Positions 34,245-43,111 of a stretch of DNA of 59,065 nt are shown in pieces. The stretch is from Sunxiuqinia sp963974515 (GTDB taxonomy: Bacteria; Bacteroidota; Bacteroidia; Bacteroidales; Prolixibacteraceae). The notes under the pieces were generated by a model, which saw only the letters and a program-made list of their open reading frames with translations, made no database searches and was not told where the DNA came from. The stretch lies in the NCBI RefSeq assembly GCF_963974515.1, contig NZ_CAXBDD010000013.1, positions 1 to 59,065 on the forward strand, given 5' to 3'. A program made the position numbers and the translations under genes. Numbering within the stretch: position 1 is the stretch's first letter; each line of letters begins with the position of its first letter.

Positions 34245-35726
34245 ATGAAAAATACGTTTCGAGCTGTTTTTTTCTTTGCAGCACTTCTGTTGCTTGCTGC
34301 CTGTCATAACAAGAATCAGGAAGAATGGATTTCGCTATTTAATGGCAAAAACCTGGCTGGTTGGGAGGCGATGGAGCATCCTGAATCATTTCGGGTTGTC
34401 GATAGTGCCATTGTTTGCCACGGAGATCGGGCTCACTTGTTTTACACGGGCGGGCCTGAAAAAGGCATCTACAAAAATTTCGAGCTTAAAGCCATGGTCA
34501 TGACGATGCCGGGCTCTAATTCAGGCATTTTTATCCATTCAAAAAAGCAGGAGCAAGGTTGGCCTCTAAAAGGCTACGAAGTACAGGTAAATAATTCGCA
34601 TCAGGGATCAGGAGATTACGTCGAACTTAAAAAAACCGGCAGTCTTTATGGTATTCGCAACGTTTATTACCCTACGGTTGACGATAATGAGTGGTTTGAA
34701 ATGAGAGTCAAAGTTGTTGAAAATCAAGTTGAAATCTATGTAGATGGCAAACAAGTGGTGAATTACATTCAACCGGATCAGCCTGATCGTGCCCGGAATG
34801 ACCAATATAAGGTTTTGGATCGTGGTTGTTTTGCATTGCAGGCGCACGATCCAAACAGCACCGTTTATTTTAAGGATATTCAGTTGAAAGTGCTGCCTGA
34901 TGGCGATGTTTTGATACCGCCTGTCGATAGGGAATGGGATAGTAAAATTACCAAATTGCATCTGGCGAACTTCCCGGTAATCGATTTTCATGTTCACCTG
35001 AAAGGCGGCTTAACCATTGAGCAGGCTGCGGAAAATTCGATGAAGCTCGGAATTAACTATGGCATTGCGCCTAACTGTGGATTGAAGTTCCCGGTGACTG
35101 ACGATGAATCGCTTTACGCTTACATGGACACGGTGAGAGGTCAGCCCATTTTTAGGGGCATGCAGGCCGAAGGTCGTGAGTGGGTAACCTTGTTTTCGCC
35201 CGAAGCAATTGCGCAGTTTGACTACGTGTTTACCGATGCTATGACCTGGACCGATGACAAAGGAAGGAGGATGCGTCTGTGGATCCCCGAAGAGGTTTTT
35301 GTGGATGATGAGCAAGATTTTATGGAACAGTTGGTTAGCCGCATTGAAGCCATCGTTTCGCAGGAGCCGATTGATATTCATGTCAATCCAACCTATTTGC
35401 CTGAAGTGCTTGCTGATAAGTATGATGAGCTATGGACTGACGAACGGATTGATCGTTTCGTGAAGGTATTGGCAGAGAATGACGTAGCCCTTGAAATCAA
35501 CTCTCGCCTGAGGTTACCATCGGAGAAGATTTTACGATGTGCGAAAGAAGCGGGGGTGAAGTTCACTTTTGGAACCAATAATGTTACTCCGGAGTTTGGA
35601 CGCTTGGAGTATTCCCTGGAAATGGCAGAAAAACTGGGATTAACTTACAAGGATATGTTTATGCCGAAACCTGATGGACAGAAGCCGGTTCAAACCAAAG
35701 GATTGCCCACACATATTACCGGTTAA
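34245..35726 (+). CDS. Lipoprotein fusion: DUF1080 (3-keto-disaccharide hydrolase type) plus PHP/amidohydrolase-like domain
   Basis: A 493-residue protein. The lipobox LLLLAAC places the lipid on Cys20. Residues about 27-215 are a concanavalin-like DUF1080 domain: WISLFNGKNLAGW at its start, GSNSGIFIHSK, KGYEVQVNN, GSLYGI and YFKDIQLKVLP at its end. Residues about 245-480 are a second domain starting FHVHLKGG (His249, His251), with IDIHVNPTYLP and a late FGTNN, like metal-dependent PHP or amidohydrolase barrels. DUF1080 proteins were shown in some cases to hydrolyse 3-keto-glycosides; the second domain could act on the product. Fusion of both in one lipoprotein is uncommon to my knowledge. 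The stop shares TTAA with the convergent kinase-like gene. Confidence 0.82.
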   Translation: MKNTFRAVFFFAALLLLAACHNKNQEEWISLFNGKNLAGWEAMEHPESFRVVDSAIVCHGDRAHLFYTGGPEKGIYKNFELKAMVMTMPGSNSGIFIHSKKQEQGWPLKGYEVQVNNSHQGSGDYVELKKTGSLYGIRNVYYPTVDDNEWFEMRVKVVENQVEIYVDGKQVVNYIQPDQPDRARNDQYKVLDRGCFALQAHDPNSTVYFKDIQLKVLPDGDVLIPPVDREWDSKITKLHLANFPVIDFHVHLKGGLTIEQAAENSMKLGINYGIAPNCGLKFPVTDDESLYAYMDTVRGQPIFRGMQAEGREWVTLFSPEAIAQFDYVFTDAMTWTDDKGRRMRLWIPEEVFVDDEQDFMEQLVSRIEAIVSQEPIDIHVNPTYLPEVLADKYDELWTDERIDRFVKVLAENDVALEINSRLRLPSEKILRCAKEAGVKFTFGTNNVTPEFGRLEYSLEMAEKLGLTYKDMFMPKPDGQKPVQTKGLPTHITG

Positions 35727-36445
35727 AAATAGGAGACGTTCGATCGCAGGCTTTCGGTGATTCCCTTGAGCTCAACGGCTGATTTTATGATTTTTACAAT
35801 ATTTTCAGGTTTGAATCTGGAAACATTAATTACCAGGTCAAACATTTCTTCGGGATGCTTTTTGTTGAGGTAATGCTTGCGAAAAGTTTCCCGTTTTTTT
35901 TCCGTTTCCGAAATGAACTTGATGGCTTCATCGGTGGAAATGTTATTTCGGGAAGCAATCTTTTCAATACGCCAATCCAGGGGAGCTTCCAGTCGAACAT
36001 GCAGAGAATGCTCAATGTCCTTAGCAATGATATGTCCGGCACGTCCTACAATAATACAGCATCCATCAACAGCAAATCCCTTGATTACCTCTTTGACTGT
36101 TTTTAGGATCATCCGGTCACTTTTGTACATTTTTGCATTAAAAGCTTCCAGTATTTCATCGAAAGTGGAGTGTTCGTCGGGGGTAAATAGTCGGTTAACT
36201 TTTCGGGGATCTAACTCTAGCTGTCGGGCGCTTTCGTGTAATACTTCCTTACTGATGACCTGCCACTTTTTGCAAATCACAAATTCATTTAAAGCTTCGG
36301 CAAGGTTATGGGCAATTTTAACACCTCCGCAGCCCACCTGTCTCGAAATCGTGATTACCGGACCCGCAATGTGGCTTTCCTTGCGACGTACCGGAGAAAT
36401 TTCGCCGAAGCGCTTGTTCATATAATTAAGCAGAGAATTTTCCAT
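35723..36445 (-). CDS. Cytidylate kinase-like family protein
   Basis: A 240-residue P-loop kinase relative. ITISRQVGCGGVKIA near residues 32-46 occupies the place of the nucleotide-binding loop, although the usual GxGKS is altered; CIIVGRAGHIIA near 128-139 and VRLEAPLDWRIEKI near 150 match the family. Members are common in Bacteroidota and Firmicutes as stand-alone proteins and are distinct from the essential CMK; the phosphate acceptor is not known. The gene ends in TTAA shared with the DUF1080-PHP stop and is divergent from the Xaa-Pro aminopeptidase. Confidence 0.84.
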   Translation of the reverse strand: MENSLLNYMNKRFGEISPVRRKESHIAGPVITISRQVGCGGVKIAHNLAEALNEFVICKKWQVISKEVLHESARQLELDPRKVNRLFTPDEHSTFDEILEAFNAKMYKSDRMILKTVKEVIKGFAVDGCCIIVGRAGHIIAKDIEHSLHVRLEAPLDWRIEKIASRNNISTDEAIKFISETEKKRETFRKHYLNKKHPEEMFDLVINVSRFKPENIVKIIKSAVELKGITESLRSNVSYF

Positions 36446-36498
36446 GACATTTGATTTTGAAGTTTATTTAGTTTTACGAATTCATAGTAAATCAGTTA

Positions 36499-36506
36499 TA
36501 TGTTTG
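36499..36506 (+). promoter_or_regulatory. Candidate -7 box (TATGTTTG) upstream of the Xaa-Pro aminopeptidase
   Basis: It matches TAnnTTTG but is 123 bases from the ATG at 36630, which is longer than the leaders elsewhere in this window, and the upstream element is weak. It could serve this gene or be chance. Confidence 0.3.
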
Positions 36507-36629
36507 TGAGTAGGAAAAAGCTCAGCTTTTTTTTGTAATTTATCCGAAGCCTTGTCAAAAATCATAAGCAATCAGTAGAATTGTAGCTACCTTTCGAAAT
36601 CGTTTAATTTTATTGAAAATACCAGGCCC

Positions 36630-38015
36630 ATGTTTAATCGAGATATTTATCGTCAAAGACGTCGTCAGTTAAGAGAGAAAGTAAGTGGAGGACTGATTCT
36701 GATTCTGGGAAATTCGGACTCACCAATGAATTACAAGGACAATACGTATCATTTCCGGCAGGATAGTACATTTTTATATTTTTTTGGACTTGATTTTCAG
36801 AATCTAGCCGGTTTGATCGATGCTGATTCAGGCGAAGAGATGCTCTTTGGTGATGATTTTTCCATCGATGATATTATTTGGATGGGGCCTCAAGAGAGCA
36901 TGCAGGAAAAAGCAGCCCGGGTTGGAATTAAGAAAGCGCTTGTTTTTGAAAAGCTGTTTGCCCAGGTTGGCGAAGCGGTAAAACGTGGACGGAAGATTCA
37001 TTTTACACCGCCATACCGGGCTGAGAACCAGTTGCTGTTGCAGGAACTCACCGGAGTGGTTCCATCACAGCAGAAGGCTGAAGCATCGTTGGAACTGATT
37101 CAGGCTATTGTGAGTTTACGTTCCATCAAGGATGAGGGTGAAGTCGAGGAGCTGAGAAAGGCAGCAGCTGCTGGTTATCAGATGCATGTCACAGCAATGA
37201 AAATGGCCATGCCTGGTACCTGGGAACAGAGAATTGCCGGGACCATTGAAGGAATTTCTTTGGCTAATGGAAATCCGCCTGCTTTCCCGATCATACTGTC
37301 CCAAAATGGCGAGACTTTGCATAACCACGATCATTCCAATATTCTGGAAAAAGGCAGACTTTTGCTGGTCGATGCAGGTGCGCAAACTGGCATGCATTAT
37401 GCTTCCGACTTTACGCGTACTTCGCCGGTTGGTGGGACGTTTAGTCAGCAACAGCGCGAGATTTATGAAATAGTTTTGGCGGCGAATAATCGGGCGACCC
37501 TATTGGCTAAACCTGGCGTTAGTTATTTATCCATCCATCTTGAAGCTGCCAAAGTGATTGCTTCGGGGCTGAAAGCCTTGGGGTTGATGAAGGGCGATGT
37601 GGATGCAGCGGTTCAAGCTGGTGCCCACGCTTTGTTTATGCCTCACGGACTGGGTCACATGATGGGATTGGATGTGCATGATATGGAAGATCTGGGACAA
37701 ATTTATGTTGGTTACGACGATGAAATTCGACCTGTCAATCAATTCGGGACGGCTTCGTTGCGTCTTGGACGAAAATTGCAGGCAGGCTTTGTGATTACCA
37801 ACGAACCGGGCATATACTTTATTCCAGCCTTGATTGATCAATGGAAATCGGAAAAAGCAAATCGGGAATTTATCAATTTTGACCGGTTGGATGCCTTCCG
37901 CAGTTTTGGTGGAATTCGCCTGGAAGATGATTTGCTGATTACTGAGAAAGGCTGTGAGTTAATTGGGGAACGGATTCCGATCACGCCCAAAGACGTGGAA
38001 TCAACCATGAAATGA
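36630..38015 (+). CDS. pepP: Xaa-Pro aminopeptidase (M24B), AMP N-terminal domain
   Basis: A 461-residue cytoplasmic metalloprotease that removes the first residue from peptides with proline second. The N-terminal AMP_N domain covers about residues 1-140 (YRQRRRQL, FLYFFGLD). The pita-bread catalytic domain follows with all five metal ligands: Asp248 and Asp260 (VDAGAQ, SDFTRT), His343 (HGLGHMMG), Glu392 (TNEPGIY) and Glu432 (GGIRLEDD). Length agrees with the family. It stands alone, ended by a hairpin that overlaps the 3' end of the convergent phosphatase gene. Confidence 0.95.
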   Translation: MFNRDIYRQRRRQLREKVSGGLILILGNSDSPMNYKDNTYHFRQDSTFLYFFGLDFQNLAGLIDADSGEEMLFGDDFSIDDIIWMGPQESMQEKAARVGIKKALVFEKLFAQVGEAVKRGRKIHFTPPYRAENQLLLQELTGVVPSQQKAEASLELIQAIVSLRSIKDEGEVEELRKAAAAGYQMHVTAMKMAMPGTWEQRIAGTIEGISLANGNPPAFPIILSQNGETLHNHDHSNILEKGRLLLVDAGAQTGMHYASDFTRTSPVGGTFSQQQREIYEIVLAANNRATLLAKPGVSYLSIHLEAAKVIASGLKALGLMKGDVDAAVQAGAHALFMPHGLGHMMGLDVHDMEDLGQIYVGYDDEIRPVNQFGTASLRLGRKLQAGFVITNEPGIYFIPALIDQWKSEKANREFINFDRLDAFRSFGGIRLEDDLLITEKGCELIGERIPITPKDVESTMK

Positions 38016-38040
38016 ATTTATCGATAGATTTATGACCATC

Positions 38041-38070
38041 AAAGGCTGCTAATTGGCAGCCTTTTCTTTT
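38041..38070 (+). terminator. Intrinsic terminator after pepP overlapping the phosphatase 3' end
   Basis: AAAGGCTGC (38041-38049) pairs with GCAGCCTTT (38056-38064), loop six bases, then TTTTCTTTT-like sequence. The right arm is coding sequence of the convergent phosphatase gene (its last Lys-Ala-Ala codons). Confidence 0.85.
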
Positions 38071-38483
38071 AAGATCCGGTGGTAAAAATAGTCAAGTTCG
38101 GTCCTGATTTCATCACGCAGATGCCGGTAAGCGTCCAGCTGACTTTCATATCGGTAGTTCGGTTTATCCGGGTTGCTAAAGCTGAGGTGCAGTTTGTTTT
38201 GATAAGGAATGGGGAGTTGATGAAATTCCTCTTTTGTATTCTCTCCAACAGTAATCAGGTAGTCGATTGGCTCATCTTTGAGTGCAGATACAGGTTGAAG
38301 ATCGGCCAGGTTCATCACCAGACCAATCTCTTTCATGACTTGAACGGCTAATGGATTGATTTCTTTTGCCAGGCCAATTCCAGCCGAAAGGACTCGCTGT
38401 CTTGAGTCGATCGATTCCAGAATGGTTTTTGCCATTAAGCTTTTGCAGGAACCTGATCCCGAACATAAAAATAGAATGGTCAT
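38049..38483 (-). CDS. Low-molecular-weight phosphatase / ArsC-type protein with altered catalytic loop
   Basis: A 144-residue protein with the fold of LMW tyrosine phosphatases and thioredoxin-type arsenate reductases. I place the start at the ATG 38483 (MTILFLC); a longer frame to 38540 has no family match. The phosphate loop reads C7-S-G-S-G-S-C13-K14-S15, whereas active members have C-X5-R-S. Here there is one extra residue and the arginine is lysine. A possible general acid remains in SNPDKP. Normal members depend on the arginine, so this may be inactive, a binding protein, or an enzyme with changed chemistry. Sequencing error is unlikely to explain it since the frame is intact. The gene converges on pepP. 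Confidence 0.75.
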   Translation of the reverse strand: MTILFLCSGSGSCKSLMAKTILESIDSRQRVLSAGIGLAKEINPLAVQVMKEIGLVMNLADLQPVSALKDEPIDYLITVGENTKEEFHQLPIPYQNKLHLSFSNPDKPNYRYESQLDAYRHLRDEIRTELDYFYHRILKEKAAN

Positions 38484-38711
38484 AATTAGACGTTTAAGAA
38501 AGTTTAATTTACAGGTTTTTAAACAATTAAAAAATAACATTTGTCTTTTTTGTTGCTGAATGTCAGGGGCAATTTATCTTGGGAACCAGTTGTTTTTCCT
38601 TTTTTAGGTCAATCGAATGGTGATTTTGTTTGCAATTTGTCCTGTTCTGAAATCTTCTTGTGGCAAAATGAAGGAATTTTGTATCTTGTGAGCCCAGTTG
38701 ATTGAAATAAA

Positions 38712-39845
38712 ATGAATAGAAACGGCAACCTAGTTCGCGAACCTTTTGAAGAGATTCTCAAGAGTAGGATTGAGATAACAGGGATTCAGTACATCAAAGA
38801 TATACTTTCTTCACTGTCATCAGTGATTTGCATCCTGAATGATCGAAATCAGGTCGTGTTTTCGAACGATACTATGTTGGAAAAGTATAACCTCGATTTG
38901 GAGGAACATGTTTTGGGAGTGCGTCCTGGTGAGATTTTCAATTGTGTTAATGCGGTCAATGATACAGGAGGATGTGGCACTACGGAAAAGTGTGAATACT
39001 GTGGTGCAAAAACTGCATTTGATCAGGCGTGGAAACAATCTAAAAAAGTTGTCCGTGAGTGCAAAATAACCTCCCAAAAAGATCAGGAAACTTTTCAGCT
39101 CGACTTAGAGATCACGGCTACACCAATTGAATTTGAAAAAAAATACTTGATTGTATCGATTGAAGACATCACGGAACGTAAGCGAAAAGCCTTATTAGAG
39201 CGAATTTTCTTTCACGATGTATTGAATATTGCGGGCGGATTGAGTGGAATTTTAGAACTAATGCCTGTACTTTCGGACGATAAGAAGGAAAAGTACCTGG
39301 AGATTGCCAGCTCATTGACTGAGCAGATTATTGATGAGATTCAAGGGCAGCAGCAAATGATGAAAGCAGAATTGGGCGAGCTGCAGCCTCATTTTGCTCC
39401 GATAAAAATAGACCGGTTGCTTAATAAGCTGACCGATCAGGTTCGATTTCATGTGGTGGCTCATGAAAAGCATACAGAAGTTGTTAATCAAACTACTGAT
39501 AGAGAAATTGTAACCGATCAGACCTTATTGACGCGGGTGCTGGTTAATATGGTGAAGAATGCCATGGAGGCTATCCCCAGCGGGGCCAGTATCGTTCTGA
39601 AGGCAAAGGATCGTGGAGATAGTGTCCGGTTTAGTGTGTTCAACAATACTTATATGGCACATGACGTTCAGATGCAGATCTTTCAGCGCTCCTATTCTAC
39701 CAAAGGTCATAACCGAGGAATTGGCACTTATAGTATGAAGTTGCTGGGTGAGAGGTACTTGCGAGGGGTGGTTGGCTTTTCGAGTACCGAAGCGAAAGGC
39801 ACTACCTTTTACATTGATTTACCTGATACGCCTCAAGGCTTTTGA
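38712..39845 (+). CDS. Histidine kinase with cysteine-rich PAS domain
   Basis: A 377-residue soluble sensor kinase without membrane segments. The PAS domain (about residues 25-155) contains Cys78, Cys88, Cys94 and Cys97 in the pattern CX9CX5CX2C (ending KCEYCG), suitable for a metal, Fe-S or redox-disulfide site. The phosphoacceptor is His168 in FFHDVLN, a variant H-box. The ATPase domain covers about 265-372 with an N box at NMVKNAMEA (Asn283) and a G box at NRGIGTY (334-340). No receiver gene is adjacent, so the partner is unknown; a redox or oxygen stimulus is inference. Its 3' end overlaps the convergent ndh gene by 13 bases. Confidence 0.87.
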   Translation: MNRNGNLVREPFEEILKSRIEITGIQYIKDILSSLSSVICILNDRNQVVFSNDTMLEKYNLDLEEHVLGVRPGEIFNCVNAVNDTGGCGTTEKCEYCGAKTAFDQAWKQSKKVVRECKITSQKDQETFQLDLEITATPIEFEKKYLIVSIEDITERKRKALLERIFFHDVLNIAGGLSGILELMPVLSDDKKEKYLEIASSLTEQIIDEIQGQQQMMKAELGELQPHFAPIKIDRLLNKLTDQVRFHVVAHEKHTEVVNQTTDREIVTDQTLLTRVLVNMVKNAMEAIPSGASIVLKAKDRGDSVRFSVFNNTYMAHDVQMQIFQRSYSTKGHNRGIGTYSMKLLGERYLRGVVGFSSTEAKGTTFYIDLPDTPQGF

Positions 39846-41131
39846 TTCGATTGGAATTTATCGCCCGATGCTTTTAAAATGAGTCGAAGCGACTGGTCAA
39901 AAGTAAAATACTTCCACAGCCAGTTGATGAAGATCAGAAGCCGGTTTTTGACTCCAACGATCGACATCAGGTGAACAAACATCCAGGTAAGCCATGCCAA
40001 TGTCCCGCCAAAGCGGACAAAAGGCAAATCAACGACTGCACGGTTTCGACCAACAGTAGCCATCGAGCCTTTATCTTTGTATTCAAAATCAACCCACCGT
40101 TTGGAGTCCCGCTCACGCGCCAGGTTATCAGCCAGTGTTTTGGCTTGTTGAAGCGCAACCTGAGCAACTTGTGGGTGACCATTGGGGTAGTTGGGAGTTT
40201 CCATGTAGGCAATATCGCCCAACGCAAATACCCTGTCCATCCCGTCAACCTGATTGAAACGATTGACTTTGATGCGGTTTCCTCTTTCCAATTTTTCTGA
40301 ACTGATTCCCTTGGGCATTTGTCCCTCAATTCCCGCTGCCCAAATTAAGGTTTGGGTTTGAATCGGCTCGTTGTTTTTTAAACGTGCTGTTTGTCCATCG
40401 TAGCTTGTTACCATATGCGACAATAGAACCTTGATGCCAAGTTCTTCGAGGTACTTTTTCGCTTTTTCGGCAGCCTCACGGCTCATGCCGCTTAGTAAAT
40501 GAGGGCCCGCTTCAATTAAGGTGATTTCCATCAAACCAAAGTCCAGGTCCGGGTAATCTTTTGGAAGTATAAACTTTTTCATCTCAGCCAACGCGCCACA
40601 AACCTCTACACCGGTGGGGCCGCCGCCAACTACCAATACGCTTAAAAGCTGGCGTAATTCTTCCCTGTCGCGCAGGGTAACCGCTTTTTCAAAATTCAGC
40701 AAAATACGGTTGCGCAGGTAAAGTGCTTCTGAAACTGACTTCATAGGCAGGCTGTAATCCTGAAATCCCTGGTTGCCGAAGAAGTTGGTGTTGGCGCCGG
40801 TGGCAATTACCAAATAATCGTACCACATGGTTCCGAGGCTGGTTTCAATCATCTTTTTTTCGGGTAGAATGCGCTCTACTTCGGCAATTCGAACATACAC
40901 GTTTTTTATTTTCTGAAAGACTTTTCGGAGAGGGAAGGAGATGGAGCTGGGTTCCAAGCCCGAGGTAGCTACCTGATAAAAAAGCGGTTGAAACTGGTGG
41001 TAGTTGTTACGGTCAACCAACACTAGTTGGAAGCCTTTTTTGTACAGTTTCCGAGCGAGCTTGAGCCCGGCAAAACCGGCTCCAACAATAACCACTCGTT
41101 TTTGATCTGTTTCTGGAATATTAACTGGCAT
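39833..41131 (-). CDS. ndh: Type II NADH dehydrogenase (NDH-2)
   Basis: A 432-residue flavoprotein that passes electrons from NADH to quinone without pumping protons. The FAD loop VIVGAGFAGL begins at residue 14 (Gly17, Gly19, Gly22), the NAD loop VVGGGPTGVE is near residue 165, and FALGDIA near 310 binds FAD. The quinone-site motif region AQVALQQAK follows. The C-terminal 60 residues have hydrophobic helices (LAWLTWMFVHLMSIVGV) that anchor it to the membrane, as in the long-type NDH-2 of Bacteroidota. It stands alone; 13 bases overlap with the kinase gene tail to tail. Confidence 0.93.
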   Translation of the reverse strand: MPVNIPETDQKRVVIVGAGFAGLKLARKLYKKGFQLVLVDRNNYHQFQPLFYQVATSGLEPSSISFPLRKVFQKIKNVYVRIAEVERILPEKKMIETSLGTMWYDYLVIATGANTNFFGNQGFQDYSLPMKSVSEALYLRNRILLNFEKAVTLRDREELRQLLSVLVVGGGPTGVEVCGALAEMKKFILPKDYPDLDFGLMEITLIEAGPHLLSGMSREAAEKAKKYLEELGIKVLLSHMVTSYDGQTARLKNNEPIQTQTLIWAAGIEGQMPKGISSEKLERGNRIKVNRFNQVDGMDRVFALGDIAYMETPNYPNGHPQVAQVALQQAKTLADNLARERDSKRWVDFEYKDKGSMATVGRNRAVVDLPFVRFGGTLAWLTWMFVHLMSIVGVKNRLLIFINWLWKYFTFDQSLRLILKASGDKFQSNQKP

Positions 41132-41287
41132 GACAATTTTTTTTCACAAACAAACCACGCGAATGATTGTTGTTGCACGTTGGCGAAAAGAGTGGTCAAG
41201 CCCAATTGAAAAGCAAGAGTGCTTTGAACGAACAAGCAGGCTGTCTGCCCGTAATGTTATGGTTGGTCTAAAATGAACCGCAATGTT

Positions 41288-42922
41288 TTAATTCAGAAAA
41301 TCATTTGCTTTCTGAAGAGCCAAATCAAAAGTGGATAAGATCATGGATTGATCAAGCAACTCCAGCACCTTGTTCTTTTCCAGTTCTTTCAGGATTTCCG
41401 GGCGGACTCCGGAAAGAATAACCGTGGTGTGCGAGTGATGCAGGTCTTTAATGACATCCTTCAGGTTGTGCAGGCCGGTTGAATCGATGAATGGGACGTG
41501 TCGCATCCTTATGATCAATACCTTCGATTGCTGTCCAATGCTTTTTAAGGTCGCGCTGTACTGTTTTGCCGAAGCGAAGAAGAATGGCCCGCTGATCTCG
41601 TAAATTGCCAAACCCTCAGGCAAAGCGCTATAATTTTCAAGCACGTCGCTGTCAATTTCCATTTCGGTTTTGGTTCCGGCGTCGGCCATTCGTTTCATAA
41701 ACAGCAGGGCCGAAAGGACAATTCCAATTTGAATGGCGTATGTTAAATCGACCAACACGGTAAGAAAGAAAGTGACGAGCAAAATCAAAATATCAAAACC
41801 CGATCCTTTTAGAATGGAGGCGAATAAGCGCCATTCGCTCATGTTGTAGGCTACTACAATCAGGATTCCGGCCAGACACGACATGGGGATGAGTTTGGCC
41901 CACTGGCCGACAAAAAGCATAATCAGCAGCAGGGTAATAGCATGGACAACCCCCGAAACAGGTGTCCGTCCCCCATTTTTCACATTGGTTGCGGTTCGGG
42001 CAATGGCTCCGGTTGCCGGGATTCCGCCAAAAATGGGAGTGATTACGTTGGCAATTCCTTGGGCAATCAGTTCGGTGTTAGAGCGATGATTCCCACCAAT
42101 CATCCCATCTGCAACAACGGCTGACAAAAGCGATTCAATACCTCCCAGCAAGGCAATGGTAAGGGCGGGGGCGAGGTAGTTGCCCAGTTCGCTGAGTTCG
42201 ATGGAAGGAAAGGCCAGCTGAAAACCGTTTGGAATTTCACCAAAAACAGACTCAATGGTGGTCACCGGCAGGTCAAACATTTGCACCATTGCGGTAATAA
42301 AAATGATGGCGACGAATGATCCAGGTATTTTACTGGTTATTTTTCTGAAAAATAAGGTGATGAGTATTGTGACAAGTGTGATTCCTAGAGCCATGGGGTT
42401 GAATGATTCAATTTCGACTAGGTAGCTACCCCATTTGGGCAAAAAATCAGCAGGCAGGTTGGCGATTTCTAATCCCAGCGCATCCTTGATTTGGGTGGTG
42501 AAAATGACCAGGGCAATGCCGCTTGTGAAACCAACAATGAGCGGATGTGGAATAAACTTGAGGAGCGAACCCAATCGAAGGAGTCCAAATAAAATCAGGA
42601 AGACACCCGCCATCATAGTAGAGATGATCAGTCCATCCAGTCCGTGGGTTTGTAAAATGCCATAAACAATAACAATGAACGCTCCGGTTGGGCCACCAAT
42701 TTGTACCCGGCTGCCACCCAAGACTGAAATTAGCAAGCCGGCAACAACAGCGGTGATCAGCCCTTTTTCCGGAGAGACACCGGAAGCAACAGCGAACGCA
42801 ATGGCAAGCGGCAACGCAACGATGCCAACAATAACACCTGCAAATAAGTCTTTGGAAAACTGTTTTTTTGTGTAACCGTGCCTGAGAACACTGATTAATT
42901 TTGGATTGAACAAATGGTCCAT
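41288..42922 (-). CDS. SulP-family anion transporter with C-terminal STAS domain
   Basis: A 544-residue inner-membrane permease starting at the ATG 42922. The membrane part (about 1-410) has the SulP marks LPLAIAFAVASG near residue 48, GGPTGAFIVIVYG near 92 and GIPATGAIARTATN near 305. The STAS domain is at about 430-540 with FIDSTGLHNL, which includes the serine/threonine position that is phosphorylated in some anti-sigma antagonists. SulP proteins carry sulfate, bicarbonate or dicarboxylates; the substrate is undecided. A -7 box lies just upstream and a divergent small STAS-like gene starts 190 bases away. The PUL sulfatase gives one source of sulfate, but linkage is speculative. Confidence 0.92.
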   Translation of the reverse strand: MDHLFNPKLISVLRHGYTKKQFSKDLFAGVIVGIVALPLAIAFAVASGVSPEKGLITAVVAGLLISVLGGSRVQIGGPTGAFIVIVYGILQTHGLDGLIISTMMAGVFLILFGLLRLGSLLKFIPHPLIVGFTSGIALVIFTTQIKDALGLEIANLPADFLPKWGSYLVEIESFNPMALGITLVTILITLFFRKITSKIPGSFVAIIFITAMVQMFDLPVTTIESVFGEIPNGFQLAFPSIELSELGNYLAPALTIALLGGIESLLSAVVADGMIGGNHRSNTELIAQGIANVITPIFGGIPATGAIARTATNVKNGGRTPVSGVVHAITLLLIMLFVGQWAKLIPMSCLAGILIVVAYNMSEWRLFASILKGSGFDILILLVTFFLTVLVDLTYAIQIGIVLSALLFMKRMADAGTKTEMEIDSDVLENYSALPEGLAIYEISGPFFFASAKQYSATLKSIGQQSKVLIIRMRHVPFIDSTGLHNLKDVIKDLHHSHTTVILSGVRPEILKELEKNKVLELLDQSMILSTFDLALQKANDFLN

Positions 42923-42949
42923 AAAGTAATTGCTTAAATTGCGAAGGTG

Positions 42950-42957
42950 CAAAGGTA
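42950..42957 (-). promoter_or_regulatory. Candidate -7 box (TACCTTTG) of the SulP gene
   Basis: It matches TAnnTTTG on the minus strand and would give a leader of about 22 bases before the ATG at 42922, which also supports that start. Confidence 0.55.
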
Positions 42958-43061
42958 TGTAGAATTCGCTGCCGTTATTCTCGTAGTTCGTGGTATTTTA
43001 AAACTTTAATTATAAATCCCGTAATTCTTATTTTTGATGGGCGCAGAATAGGACTGATCTA

Positions 43062-43090
43062 TTGGATTTGAATAAAAATTGATAGTTTTG
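43062..43090 (+). promoter_or_regulatory. Candidate promoter of the small STAS-like gene
   Basis: TTG at 43062-43064, 18 bases, then TAGTTTTG at 43083-43090. Predicted start near 43096 leaves about 16 bases before the ATG at 43112, so the longer frame starting at 43079 is unlikely. Confidence 0.6.
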
Positions 43091-43111
43091 CGCTTTAATT
43101 GTGCGCGTAAG

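Noticed and set aside
35877..36425. 182-codon plus-strand ORF opposite the cytidylate kinase-like gene
   Set aside because: Serine/arginine-rich shadow composition and complete overlap with a conserved gene.
38484..38540. N-terminal extension of the phosphatase gene
   Set aside because: The added 19 residues lack similarity to the family, whose members start a few residues before the catalytic loop, as the ATG at 38483 does.
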